A DNA stretch of 64,000 nt from Mucilaginibacter sp. L196 (GTDB lineage: Bacteria > Bacteroidota > Bacteroidia > Sphingobacteriales > Sphingobacteriaceae): assembly GCF_009765905.1 (NCBI RefSeq), contig NZ_LMUO01000019.1, positions 912,292 through 976,291 of the forward strand, read 5' to 3'. The notes below the pieces were generated by a model. That model ran no database searches. It was not told the origin of the DNA and saw only the letters and a list, made by a program, of their open reading frames with translations. The translations under genes and the position numbers were made by a program. Below, piece by piece: positions 15,955-22,903 of this stretch; the first letter of the stretch is position 1, and each line of letters starts with the position of its first letter.

Positions 15955-16842
15955 TTGAGATACGCCGCGATTGACATAGGATCTAATGCCGTAAGGCTCC
16001 TGATAGCCGATATTATTGAAAACAATGGTTCGGTATCATTTAAAAAGAACACATTGATAAGAGTACCCTTACGTTTAGGCGACGACGCGTTTCTCAATCA
16101 GCATATCTCCGATAAAAAGGCCGATGACCTGGTAAAATCCATGCACGCTTTCCGTAACCTGATGGATGTTTACAAGGTGAAGGATTACATGGCCTTCGCT
16201 ACATCCGCCATGCGCGAAGCCAAAAACGGCGATGAAGTTGTAGCTAGAGTTAAAAATGAAGGCAATATTGATCTGGAGATCATCCACGGCCAAAAAGAAG
16301 CCAAGATAATCTACGCCAGCCACGCAGAGCAAACTATCGACAAAAATAAAACCTACCTATATATTGACGTAGGTGGTGGTAGTACCGAGCTTTCCTTATT
16401 CTCAGATGGTGAGCTGTTTGCTTCGCGATCATTTAATATTGGCACCATTCGCATGCTGGATAACCAGGACAAGGAAGAAACATGGAGCGAAATGCACGAT
16501 TTTATCCGCGAACATACTAAGGTATTTAAAGGTGTTTACGGTATTGGTACAGGCGGTAATATCAATAAATTATACAAGCTATCTGAGGAGAAAAGCGGTA
16601 TGCCATTGTCTTTCGCCAAACTTAAAACGTTGTATAATTATTTGAATTCGTTCTCGCTTAAAGACCGCATCAATGTGCTCGGCTTAAACCAGGATAGGGC
16701 AGATGTGATCATCCCGGCCTGCGAAATTTATATAACCGTTTTAAAGTGGGCAAACATTAAAAATATTTACGTACCAAGTGTTGGTATGGTTGATGGAATT
16801 ATACAAACCCTTATTGAGAAGAACTTTACAAAGTCATATTAA
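15955..16842 (+). CDS. ppx: Ppx/GppA-type exopolyphosphatase, TTG start
   Basis: A 295-residue Ppx/GppA-family phosphatase. The first residues, MRYAAIDIGSNAVRLLIADI, form the phosphate-1 loop of the actin-like ATPase fold, so the protein must begin at TTG 15955: the ppk stop TAA (15949-15951) is in frame just upstream and the next in-frame Met lies about 60 residues inside. The Gly-rich YIDVGGGSTELSLF (phosphate-2) and GIGTGGNINKL (adenosine/phosphate) motifs are intact. It hydrolyses polyphosphate or pppGpp. It lacks the C-terminal HD-like extension of E. coli Ppx, giving the short form common in Bacteroidota. Translation is probably coupled to ppk1. Confidence 0.92.
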   Translation: MRYAAIDIGSNAVRLLIADIIENNGSVSFKKNTLIRVPLRLGDDAFLNQHISDKKADDLVKSMHAFRNLMDVYKVKDYMAFATSAMREAKNGDEVVARVKNEGNIDLEIIHGQKEAKIIYASHAEQTIDKNKTYLYIDVGGGSTELSLFSDGELFASRSFNIGTIRMLDNQDKEETWSEMHDFIREHTKVFKGVYGIGTGGNINKLYKLSEEKSGMPLSFAKLKTLYNYLNSFSLKDRINVLGLNQDRADVIIPACEIYITVLKWANIKNIYVPSVGMVDGIIQTLIEKNFTKSY

Positions 16843-16885
16843 AATTATTTTAATTAATTATTAAAAAATTAACAAACTGTTTTAC

Positions 16886-16963
16886 TACATTTGTAGTGCC
16901 CTTTTAGGGCATGTTTTTCATAGGTAGATGTAGGGTCGGGTATTTATATTCGACCCTTTTTTT
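16886..16963 (+). ncRNA. Candidate small RNA or double terminator after ppx
   Basis: TACATTTG at 16886-16893 is a full -7 match. It is followed by a hairpin TGCCC-TTTTA-GGGCA (16897-16911) with a T-run, then by a strong terminator, AGGGTCG/CGACCCT (16932-16938, 16951-16957) plus seven T. A transcript starting near 16900 would be about 65 nt. The -33 element is weak. The alternative is a simple double terminator for ppk-ppx. Confidence 0.35.
16932..16963 (+). terminator. Strong terminator between ppx and ubiX
   Basis: A 7-bp stem AGGGTCG with CGACCCT, a 12-nt AT-rich loop and a T7 run. It ends the ppk-ppx operon or the candidate small RNA that precedes it. Confidence 0.8.
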
Positions 16964-17005
16964 GTGCCCTGATTTTTATCTGCCTATCTTGCCGCCATAT
17001 TTATT

Positions 17006-17569
17006 ATGAAGAAGAAAATTGTTTTGGCGATTACAGGTGCCAGCGGTGCCATTTATGCCAAATTATTGCTGGATAAATTGCAGCAACTAAGCGCGCAAAT
17101 AGCCGAGGTTGGCGTTGTAATGTCAGACAATGCCAAGCAGGTATGGCAGGTGGAGCTGGATAATGAGGATTACAAAAACTATCCCTTTAAATTTTATTCT
17201 AAATATGATTTCATGGCGCCTTTTGCGTCAGGATCAGCCCGGTTTGATACCATGATCATCGTACCATGTTCCATGGGTACCTTAGGCCGGATAGCTGGCG
17301 GTATATCCGACGATCTGATTAGTCGCGCCGCGGATGTCATCCTAAAAGAACGTCGCAAACTGATACTGGTAGCCCGTGATACCCCATTTAACCTGATCCA
17401 TATCCGTAACATGCAAATAGTTACCGAAGCTGGTGGCATCATTTGCCCGGCAATACCATCATTCTACAGTAAGCCGCAAACAATTGAGGAACTTGCAATG
17501 ACGGTTGTTAACCGGATAATTGATCTGACAGGTCTTGAAAACGAAAGTTACCGCTGGGGAGAAGAATAA
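17006..17569 (+). CDS. ubiX: Flavin prenyltransferase
   Basis: A 187-residue UbiX/Pad1 flavoprotein. Its motifs are VLAITGASGAIYAKLLLDKL (FMN-binding, residues about 5-24), VPCSMGTLGRIAGGISDDLISRAADVILKERRKLILVARDTPFN (about 88-130) and GGIICPAIPSFYSKPQTIEEL. UbiX attaches dimethylallyl to FMN, making the prenylated cofactor of UbiD decarboxylases used in quinone synthesis or aromatic decarboxylation. No ubiD gene is in the window. It appears to be a single gene after a strong terminator, with AT-rich DNA following. Confidence 0.93.
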   Translation: MKKKIVLAITGASGAIYAKLLLDKLQQLSAQIAEVGVVMSDNAKQVWQVELDNEDYKNYPFKFYSKYDFMAPFASGSARFDTMIIVPCSMGTLGRIAGGISDDLISRAADVILKERRKLILVARDTPFNLIHIRNMQIVTEAGGIICPAIPSFYSKPQTIEELAMTVVNRIIDLTGLENESYRWGEE

Positions 17570-17670
17570 CTAATCTGGTAAATAAGCCTTATTGAAAAAA
17601 AATAGCACAATTTATTTAATACTATTTTTAATATTTTTATATTGCTCACTTAACCTTATTTATTACAATT

Positions 17671-18045
17671 ATGAAATCAAAATCTACAGCTTACATTTTA
17701 TGGTTTTTCTTGGGTCTTTTAGGTGCGCATAAGTTTTACCTAGAAAAAGTAGGCATCGGAATACTCTATTTTTTTACATTTGGTTTATTTGGTATAGGCT
17801 GGTTTATAGATCTTTTTACATTAGGCAGCCAGGTGGATGCTTGTAACAATGCTTTATTTATCAGGCAAATGGGGGCTAATCACAATAACAATGTAAATAA
17901 TATTGTGGTTAATGTTCCGGGCCAACCTCAACAAGCAGCTCAACCAAGTGTGACAGAGCAATTACATAAACTGCACGAGCTAAAAGAAAAAGGCATTATC
18001 AGCGAAGAAGAGTATAATATACAAAAAGGTAAAGTATTGTCTTAA
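17671..18045 (+). CDS. TM2-domain protein with C-terminal SHOCT motif
   Basis: A 124-residue membrane protein. Residues about 3-52 form the TM2 domain, two transmembrane helices joined by a short turn (STAYILWFFLGLLGAHKFYLEKVGIGILYFFTFGLFGIGWFIDLFTL). A polar Asn-rich linker (HNNNVNNI) follows, and residues about 95-124 fit a SHOCT helix pair (EQLHKLHELKEKGIISEEEYNIQKGKVLS), a short motif often found at the ends of membrane-associated proteins. The function is unknown for both domains. It is a single gene that ends in a long perfect palindrome. Confidence 0.85.
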   Translation: MKSKSTAYILWFFLGLLGAHKFYLEKVGIGILYFFTFGLFGIGWFIDLFTLGSQVDACNNALFIRQMGANHNNNVNNIVVNVPGQPQQAAQPSVTEQLHKLHELKEKGIISEEEYNIQKGKVLS

Positions 18046-18055
18046 AAATACTTCT

Positions 18056-18093
18056 AATTTCAGTTGCCGATTAATTAATCGGCAACTGAAATT
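18056..18093. terminator. 38-bp perfect palindrome after the TM2-domain gene
   Basis: A perfect inverted repeat centred on TTAATTAA at 18074/18075, with arms AATTTCAGTTGCCGATTAA and its complement. T-rich sequence follows on the plus strand, so it can work as a terminator. Its symmetry means an RNA from either strand could form the hairpin. Confidence 0.75.
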
Positions 18094-18149
18094 TTTAATA
18101 CATCATGCATCTCATTGTTAAGTGGCAAGCAACTAATATTTAAAATCCC

Positions 18150-18157
18150 TATCTTTG
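18150..18157 (+). promoter_or_regulatory. Putative -7 element of mtaB
   Basis: TATCTTTG is a full match to TAnnTTTG, ending 10 nt before the ATG at 18168. No -33 element is evident. Confidence 0.45.
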
Positions 18158-18167
18158 CGGCTTCAAA

Positions 18168-19487
18168 ATGAACAAAAAGGTAGCTTTTTATACACTGGGA
18201 TGTAAACTGAATTATTCAGAAACATCGTCTATTGGCCGCTTATTTAACAACGCGGGCTTTAGTACAGTTGATTTTACCGATACACCCGATGTATTCGTGA
18301 TCAACACCTGTTCAGTTACCGAAAATGCCGATAAAAAGTGTAAAAAAGTAGTTAAGGAAGCCCTTAAAATATCGCCTAACGCTTACGTAACCATTGTAGG
18401 TTGCTATGCGCAATTAAAACCCAAAGAAATTGCCGAAATACCCGGCGTTGATATGGTTTTAGGTGCTGCCGAAAAATTCCAGATCGTTGATTACATTACG
18501 GATCTTACTAAAAATCCCAAAGCGTTAGTTTATAACCAACCGGTAACCGAAGCTAATCAGTTCGTTTCCGCATGGTCAATAGGCGACCGTACACGTACTT
18601 TTTTAAAAGTTCAGGATGGTTGCGATTATTCTTGTACATTTTGTACTATCCCTTTAGCCCGTGGCGCAAGCCGCAGCGATACCATTGAGAATGCGGTAAA
18701 GCAAGCTGAAGAGATCGCGGCATCAGGAGTAAAAGAAATTGTATTAACAGGTGTAAATTTGGGCGATTTCGGTATTAGAGATGGTAAACGTGAAGACAAA
18801 TTCTTCGACCTGGTTAAAGCTTTGGATAAAGTTGAAGGTATTGATCGTATTCGCATCTCGTCCATAGAACCTAACCTTTTAACCGATGAGATCATAGAAT
18901 TTGTAGCTACATCAAAACGTTTTGTACCGCACTTCCATATCCCACTGCAATCCGGCTCGGACAAGATATTGGGACTGATGCGCCGCCGTTATAAAAGAGA
19001 ACTATATGCCAATCGCGTAGCTAAAATAAAACAGCTAATGCCCGATTGCTGCATAGGGGTGGATGTGATTGTTGGTTTCCCCGGCGAAACACGCGAGGAT
19101 TTTATCGACACGTACAATTTTTTAAACGATTTGAACGTTTCTTACCTGCATGTATTCACCTACTCTGAGCGGGAAAATACCCCGGCAAGTGAAATGAAAG
19201 GTACAGTACCGGGTTCAACCCGTGCTGAACGGAGTAAAATGCTGCATATCCTGTCAGACAAAAAACGCCGGGCTTTTTACGAAACCCAGCTAGGCAGAAC
19301 GGATGAGGTATTGTTTGAGGGTGATATTAAAGATGGTTTTATGCATGGTTTTACCCGTAACTATGTAAAAGTTAAAACCAAATACGATCCTGTTTTAGTT
19401 AACGAATTGAAAACCGTTCATTTAACACAAATTTCACCGGATGGTGATGTTGAAATAACAGAGTCTGAAGAGATATTAGCGCATTAA
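18168..19487 (+). CDS. mtaB: tRNA (N6-threonylcarbamoyladenosine(37)-C2)-methylthiotransferase
   Basis: A 439-residue methylthiotransferase. The N-terminal MTTase domain has the three cysteines of the auxiliary cluster (TLGCKLNYSE, NTCSVTENADKK, VGCYAQL). The radical-SAM domain has CDYSCTFCTIP (CxxxCxxC, about residues 152-159) and a GVNLGDFG segment, and a C-terminal TRAM domain ends the protein. The pattern and length match MtaB, which makes ms2t6A at position 37 of tRNAs reading ANN codons, rather than MiaB or RimO. It is followed after 27 bp by the lgt-like gene in the same direction and may be cotranscribed with it. Confidence 0.9.
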   Translation: MNKKVAFYTLGCKLNYSETSSIGRLFNNAGFSTVDFTDTPDVFVINTCSVTENADKKCKKVVKEALKISPNAYVTIVGCYAQLKPKEIAEIPGVDMVLGAAEKFQIVDYITDLTKNPKALVYNQPVTEANQFVSAWSIGDRTRTFLKVQDGCDYSCTFCTIPLARGASRSDTIENAVKQAEEIAASGVKEIVLTGVNLGDFGIRDGKREDKFFDLVKALDKVEGIDRIRISSIEPNLLTDEIIEFVATSKRFVPHFHIPLQSGSDKILGLMRRRYKRELYANRVAKIKQLMPDCCIGVDVIVGFPGETREDFIDTYNFLNDLNVSYLHVFTYSERENTPASEMKGTVPGSTRAERSKMLHILSDKKRRAFYETQLGRTDEVLFEGDIKDGFMHGFTRNYVKVKTKYDPVLVNELKTVHLTQISPDGDVEITESEEILAH

Positions 19488-19514
19488 AGGCTATATTGCC
19501 ACAAATTATACTAC

Positions 19515-20681
19515 ATGTTCCCAAACTTAACCTCGCTTATACAGTACTTATTTGGCATCACAATTCTGCTTCCTGTACAAACATTTGGTTTTTTTGTAGC
19601 CATTGCTTTTGTAGGGGCTTATTGGGCTTTTTCTGAAGAGTTTAAACGCAAAGAGAAATTAGGCGTTATACATTCATTCAAAAAAACCATCACAATTGGT
19701 AAACCAATTTCAGCGGCCGAACTGGTTGGCAACGGGGTGTTTGGCTTTATCATTGGTTATAAAATAGTCGATGCCATATTTAATTACCACGCACTTATTG
19801 AAGATCCGCAGGACTTTTTATTATCAACAAAAGGTAACTGGATAGGTGGTATTATTATGGCTGGTGTTTTAATTTATTGGGCTTACGCCGAAAATAAAAA
19901 GCAGGTATTACCTCAGCCAAAAGAACAAGTTGTTAATGTGCATCCTCATGAGTTAATGGGGAGTATTTTACTTTGGGCTGCTATTTGCGGTTTTGTAGGT
20001 GCCAAGTTGTTTAACGGGCTTGAAAACTGGGACGATTTTGTAAAAGACCCGGTTGGTATGCTGATAGGCACCAGTGGTTTTACTTTTTATGGTGGATTGA
20101 TCTGCGGCGGTGCGGCAGTACTATATATTGCTTATAAGCACGGCATAAAACCATTAACCATGCTGGATATTGGTGGCCCGGGTATGATGCTAGCCTACGG
20201 TTTAGGCCGTATAGGTTGCCAGATGAGCGGCGACGGCGATTGGGGGAAAGTAAACCTATTACCAAAACCGCATTTATTAGGTTGGCTACCCGATTGGATG
20301 TGGTCATTCAGTTTCCCGCATAACGTAAACGACGAAGGTCTCCAGATACCGGGTTGTATTGGCAAGTTTTGCCATGTTTTACCTGCACCGGTTTGGCCTA
20401 CATCTTTTTATGAATGTGTTACCTGTATACTGTTGTTCCTGTTTTTATGGAGCATACGTGATAGAATTAAGGCGCCTGGTGTATTCTTTGGTATTTATTT
20501 AATACTTAACGGTATAGAGCGGTTTTTAATAGAATTTATACGGGTAAATACAAGGTACCATATAGGCGATTTTTCTTTCCCACAAGCACAATTAATAGCT
20601 GTTTGCCTTTTTATAGCAGGCGTAATTTTAGTTATACCAGGATTAAAATCCAACCAAAAGCACGAAGTAAAACATGGTTAG
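19515..20681 (+). CDS. Prolipoprotein diacylglyceryl transferase family protein, divergent
   Basis: A 388-residue polytopic membrane protein of the Lgt family, longer than the usual 260-300 residues because of extra helices and a loop in the first half. The C-terminal half has PTSFYECVTCILLFLFLW and NGIERFLIEFIR (residues 332-343), as in Lgt. The signature loop reads GRIGCQMSGDGDWG (231-244) where classical Lgt has GRIGNFxNxE-x-WG, so the conserved Asn is Cys and the Glu is replaced. It may still move diacylglycerol to prolipoprotein cysteines, or be a second, specialised paralogue; this cannot be settled here. Its 3' end overlaps gtrA by 8 bp. Confidence 0.75.
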   Translation: MFPNLTSLIQYLFGITILLPVQTFGFFVAIAFVGAYWAFSEEFKRKEKLGVIHSFKKTITIGKPISAAELVGNGVFGFIIGYKIVDAIFNYHALIEDPQDFLLSTKGNWIGGIIMAGVLIYWAYAENKKQVLPQPKEQVVNVHPHELMGSILLWAAICGFVGAKLFNGLENWDDFVKDPVGMLIGTSGFTFYGGLICGGAAVLYIAYKHGIKPLTMLDIGGPGMMLAYGLGRIGCQMSGDGDWGKVNLLPKPHLLGWLPDWMWSFSFPHNVNDEGLQIPGCIGKFCHVLPAPVWPTSFYECVTCILLFLFLWSIRDRIKAPGVFFGIYLILNGIERFLIEFIRVNTRYHIGDFSFPQAQLIAVCLFIAGVILVIPGLKSNQKHEVKHG

Positions 20682-21144
20682 TACTACAAAAAAACTAATC
20701 AATAACCAGGTTGTACGATTTGTGCTTTCGGCAGGGGCCGGTTTTTTGGTGGATATATCCGCTTTTTACCTTTTCTATCATAACCTGCTTACCGAAAAAA
20801 CTTATCATGTTTTCAACGCTACTGTGCGTAATTCAACCATATCATTAGCTATATCATTTTTTTTAGGTGTGATGGTGAATTTTTTGATTACCCGGTATCT
20901 TGTTTTTACGGAATCGAAACTGGCTCCTTATAAACAATTTGCACGCTTCATGTCTGTTGCTACTATTGGCTTCTTTGCCAATTTGGGCGCAATTAAAATT
21001 CTGATTCAGGACTTTAACATGTATCCACCGGTGGCACGTATCGTAGCTGCGCTAAGTTTGTTTTTTGCCAGCTTTTTTGTACATAAATTATTCTCATTCA
21101 GCTTGTCATTAAGGCACCATGCAGTACAGTCAGATAACCAATAA
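20674..21144 (+). CDS. GtrA-family membrane protein
   Basis: A 156-residue protein with four hydrophobic helices: VVRFVLSAGAGFLVDISAFYLFY, ISLAISFFLGVMVNFLITRYLVF, FARFMSVATIGFFANLGAIKIL, and VARIVAALSLFFASFFVHKLFSF. The NFLITRYLVF segment (NFxxxRxxVF) is the GtrA hallmark. Members are proposed to move lipid-linked sugars across the inner membrane or to support polysaccharide modification. The start lies inside the end of the lgt-like gene (8 bp overlap) and the end overlaps the next gene by 26 bp, which points to translational coupling of the three. Confidence 0.85.
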   Translation: MVSTTKKLINNQVVRFVLSAGAGFLVDISAFYLFYHNLLTEKTYHVFNATVRNSTISLAISFFLGVMVNFLITRYLVFTESKLAPYKQFARFMSVATIGFFANLGAIKILIQDFNMYPPVARIVAALSLFFASFFVHKLFSFSLSLRHHAVQSDNQ

Positions 21145-21910
21145 AGTTATTGAGGTTTCCAAAAAAGCCGGCGCATTTATCCGCGAACAAAGGAGAACTT
21201 TCGATCCTGCCAAAATAGAATATAAAGGATTAAACGATCTGGTTTCTTATGTAGATAAGACCGCCGAGCAGATCATTGTAGCCGGATTGGAAGAAATCCT
21301 CCCCGAAGCAGGCTTCATCACCGAAGAAAAAACAAAAACCAAAATAGGCGAACGTTTCAACTGGATAATTGATCCTTTAGATGGTACCACCAATTTTATC
21401 CATGGCTTACCTGTATTTTCGGTAAGCATCGCGCTTAAAGAATATGACGAATTGGTAGTAGGCGTAGTTTATGAAGTTAACCAGGATGAATGCTTTTACG
21501 CCAGCAAAGGTTCACCCGCTTATTTAAACGGTAAAGAAATTAAAGTAAGCAACAACCCAACCGTAGCCACCAGTTTATTAGCTACAGGTTTCCCTTATTA
21601 CGATTTTACCAAGCAAGCGGCCTATATCAACCTATTCACCGAACTGATGAAAAACTCACACGGCTTGCGCCGTATGGGTTCAGCAGCCGTCGACCTGGCT
21701 TATACAGCTTGTGGACGTTTCGAGGCCTTCTATGAATATAACTTAAACGCCTGGGATGTAGCAGCCGGGATACTAATCGTAAAACAAGCAGGAGGGGATG
21801 TAATAAATTTCAGCGGTGGCGATGAAGTAATTGATACCCGGGAAATGGTTGCCACTAACGGCAAAATAACAGCCGAATTGCTCGATTACATCCAAAAATA
21901 TTTTAAGTAA
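21119..21910 (+). CDS. Inositol-1-monophosphatase family protein (SuhB-like)
   Basis: A 263-residue metal-dependent phosphomonoesterase. The metal-binding signatures are WIIDPLDGTTNFIHGLPVFSVSIAL (about residues 82-106), EEKT near 68 as the Glu motif, and the C-terminal LNAWDVAAGILIVKQAGG (about 211-228). It hydrolyses inositol-1-phosphate or related sugar phosphates in the cytoplasm; CysQ-type activity on PAP cannot be excluded, but the motifs fit SuhB better. It begins 26 bp before the end of the gtrA-like gene, so it belongs to the same overlapping operon. A dispersed repeat copy lies directly downstream. Confidence 0.9.
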   Translation: MQYSQITNKVIEVSKKAGAFIREQRRTFDPAKIEYKGLNDLVSYVDKTAEQIIVAGLEEILPEAGFITEEKTKTKIGERFNWIIDPLDGTTNFIHGLPVFSVSIALKEYDELVVGVVYEVNQDECFYASKGSPAYLNGKEIKVSNNPTVATSLLATGFPYYDFTKQAAYINLFTELMKNSHGLRRMGSAAVDLAYTACGRFEAFYEYNLNAWDVAAGILIVKQAGGDVINFSGGDEVIDTREMVATNGKITAELLDYIQKYFK

Positions 21911-21919
21911 TTTATTCAC

Positions 21920-22066
21920 CAACCAAAAGTACTACCCGTCCGACACCTCTCTAAACCGGCATCGTCTGGTTCGGCAACCACACCAGAGGTAGCAGCACTA
22001 ACCTTAAAAGAAGCAGGCGCAGCCGGGAGTTTTCTTTGGTTACTTTCTTTTGCGGAAAAAGAAAGT
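21920..22066. repeat. Dispersed hairpin repeat, copy 2
   Basis: Second copy of the element at 13637-13769. It shares the CAACCAAAA start, a GGTTCGGCAACCACA-like middle and the nearly identical 48-bp core ending in the 9-bp hairpin ACTTTCTTT/AAAGAAAGT. It lies in the convergent gap between the inositol-phosphatase gene and the nifU-type gene. Minus-strand frames through the two copies differ because of one indel, so the conservation is of DNA, not protein. Confidence 0.75.
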
Positions 22067-22130
22067 GACGCCTTAGCGGCCAGCGATACCAGCGATAAGT
22101 AACCGTATTTCAAGGCCCACACTTACAAAC

Positions 22131-22163
22131 AAAAACACCGATCACTTCACAAAGCAATCGGTG
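22131..22163 (-). terminator. Terminator of the NifU-type gene
   Basis: On the minus strand CACCGAT pairs with ATCGGTG (22157-22163 with 22136-22142), followed by TTTTTG. It lies about 20 bp after the stop codon. Confidence 0.75.
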
Positions 22164-22185
22164 CAATAATAAAATATCTATGTAA

Positions 22186-22740
22186 TTACAGCGCTTCAGA
22201 AACCACTTCGGTAACTTCAGGCACCATACGTTTCAATAAGCTTTCAATACCGGCTTTCAAGGTAACAGTTGATGACGGGCATCCACTGCATGAACCTCTA
22301 AGTTCCACAGTAACCACACCTTCATCATTAAATGATTTATAAGTAATAGCGCCACCGTCCGATTCCACGGCCGGGCGTACATAATCGTGTAGTATCTGCT
22401 GTATTTTAACTTCAATATCCGAGCCTTCAAAATCGCCTTGTTCAGGTTGTTCTTCTAATTGCACAGCTAATTCAGCTTCAACAGCACCTTTAACAAACTC
22501 TTTCAGTATCGGCAAAAGGTCATCCCAATCGCTGCCTTCGGTTTTGGTCACTGTAACAAAGTTACTGGCAAAGAAAACACCGTTCACAAACGAAAACTTA
22601 TAGAGCTCCTTAGCAAAAGGTGATTTTTCAGCACTTTCTTTAGTGGCAAAATCGGCACTACCGTTAATCAGCAACTTGTTTACAATAAACTTCATTGTTG
22701 CCGGGTTCGGGGTAGACTCAGTATATACGTTGATATTCAT
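22186..22740 (-). CDS. NifU-like iron-sulfur scaffold (Nfu type)
   Basis: A 184-residue protein with two domains. Residues about 5-90 are the Nfu N-terminal domain (TESTPNPATMKFIVNK, ELYKFSFVNGVFFASNFVTVTK). Residues about 110-180 are the NifU C-terminal domain with the cluster-binding CSGCPSSTVTLKAGIESLLKRMVPEV (CxxC). Such proteins carry [4Fe-4S] clusters from the SUF/ISC machinery to apoproteins. No suf genes lie nearby. The gene has its own putative -7 element at 22767-22774 and a terminator, so it is probably monocistronic. Confidence 0.92.
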   Translation of the reverse strand: MNINVYTESTPNPATMKFIVNKLLINGSADFATKESAEKSPFAKELYKFSFVNGVFFASNFVTVTKTEGSDWDDLLPILKEFVKGAVEAELAVQLEEQPEQGDFEGSDIEVKIQQILHDYVRPAVESDGGAITYKSFNDEGVVTVELRGSCSGCPSSTVTLKAGIESLLKRMVPEVTEVVSEAL

Positions 22741-22766
22741 CTTAATTACGCTTTAATATTCTTTAA

Positions 22767-22774
22767 CAAATTTA
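22767..22774 (-). promoter_or_regulatory. Putative -7 element of the NifU-type gene
   Basis: The minus strand reads TAAATTTG, matching TAnnTTTG, 26 nt before the start. A TTG lies 22 nt further upstream, slightly beyond the ideal spacing. Confidence 0.4.
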
Positions 22775-22827
22775 GGTAGCTTTTTGATTTATTTAACAAT
22801 GTTAAATTGTTATGACCGGGTTATGAC

Positions 22828-22896
22828 ATGTGCAAATGTGCTGATATGCAAATGTGCGAATGGCATTAAAGTTTCTAAATCTGCATATTTGCACAT
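22828..22896. repeat. Inverted repeat element beside the purB stop codon
   Basis: ATGTGCAAAT (22828-22837) is complementary to ATTTGCACAT (22887-22896), and a further GCAAATGTGC copy lies between them. The element ends 7 bp before the purB stop codon (22904). It resembles short palindromic intergenic repeats of Bacteroidota; I cannot see its copy number outside the window. Confidence 0.6.
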
Positions 22897-22903
22897 CCTA
22901 AAA

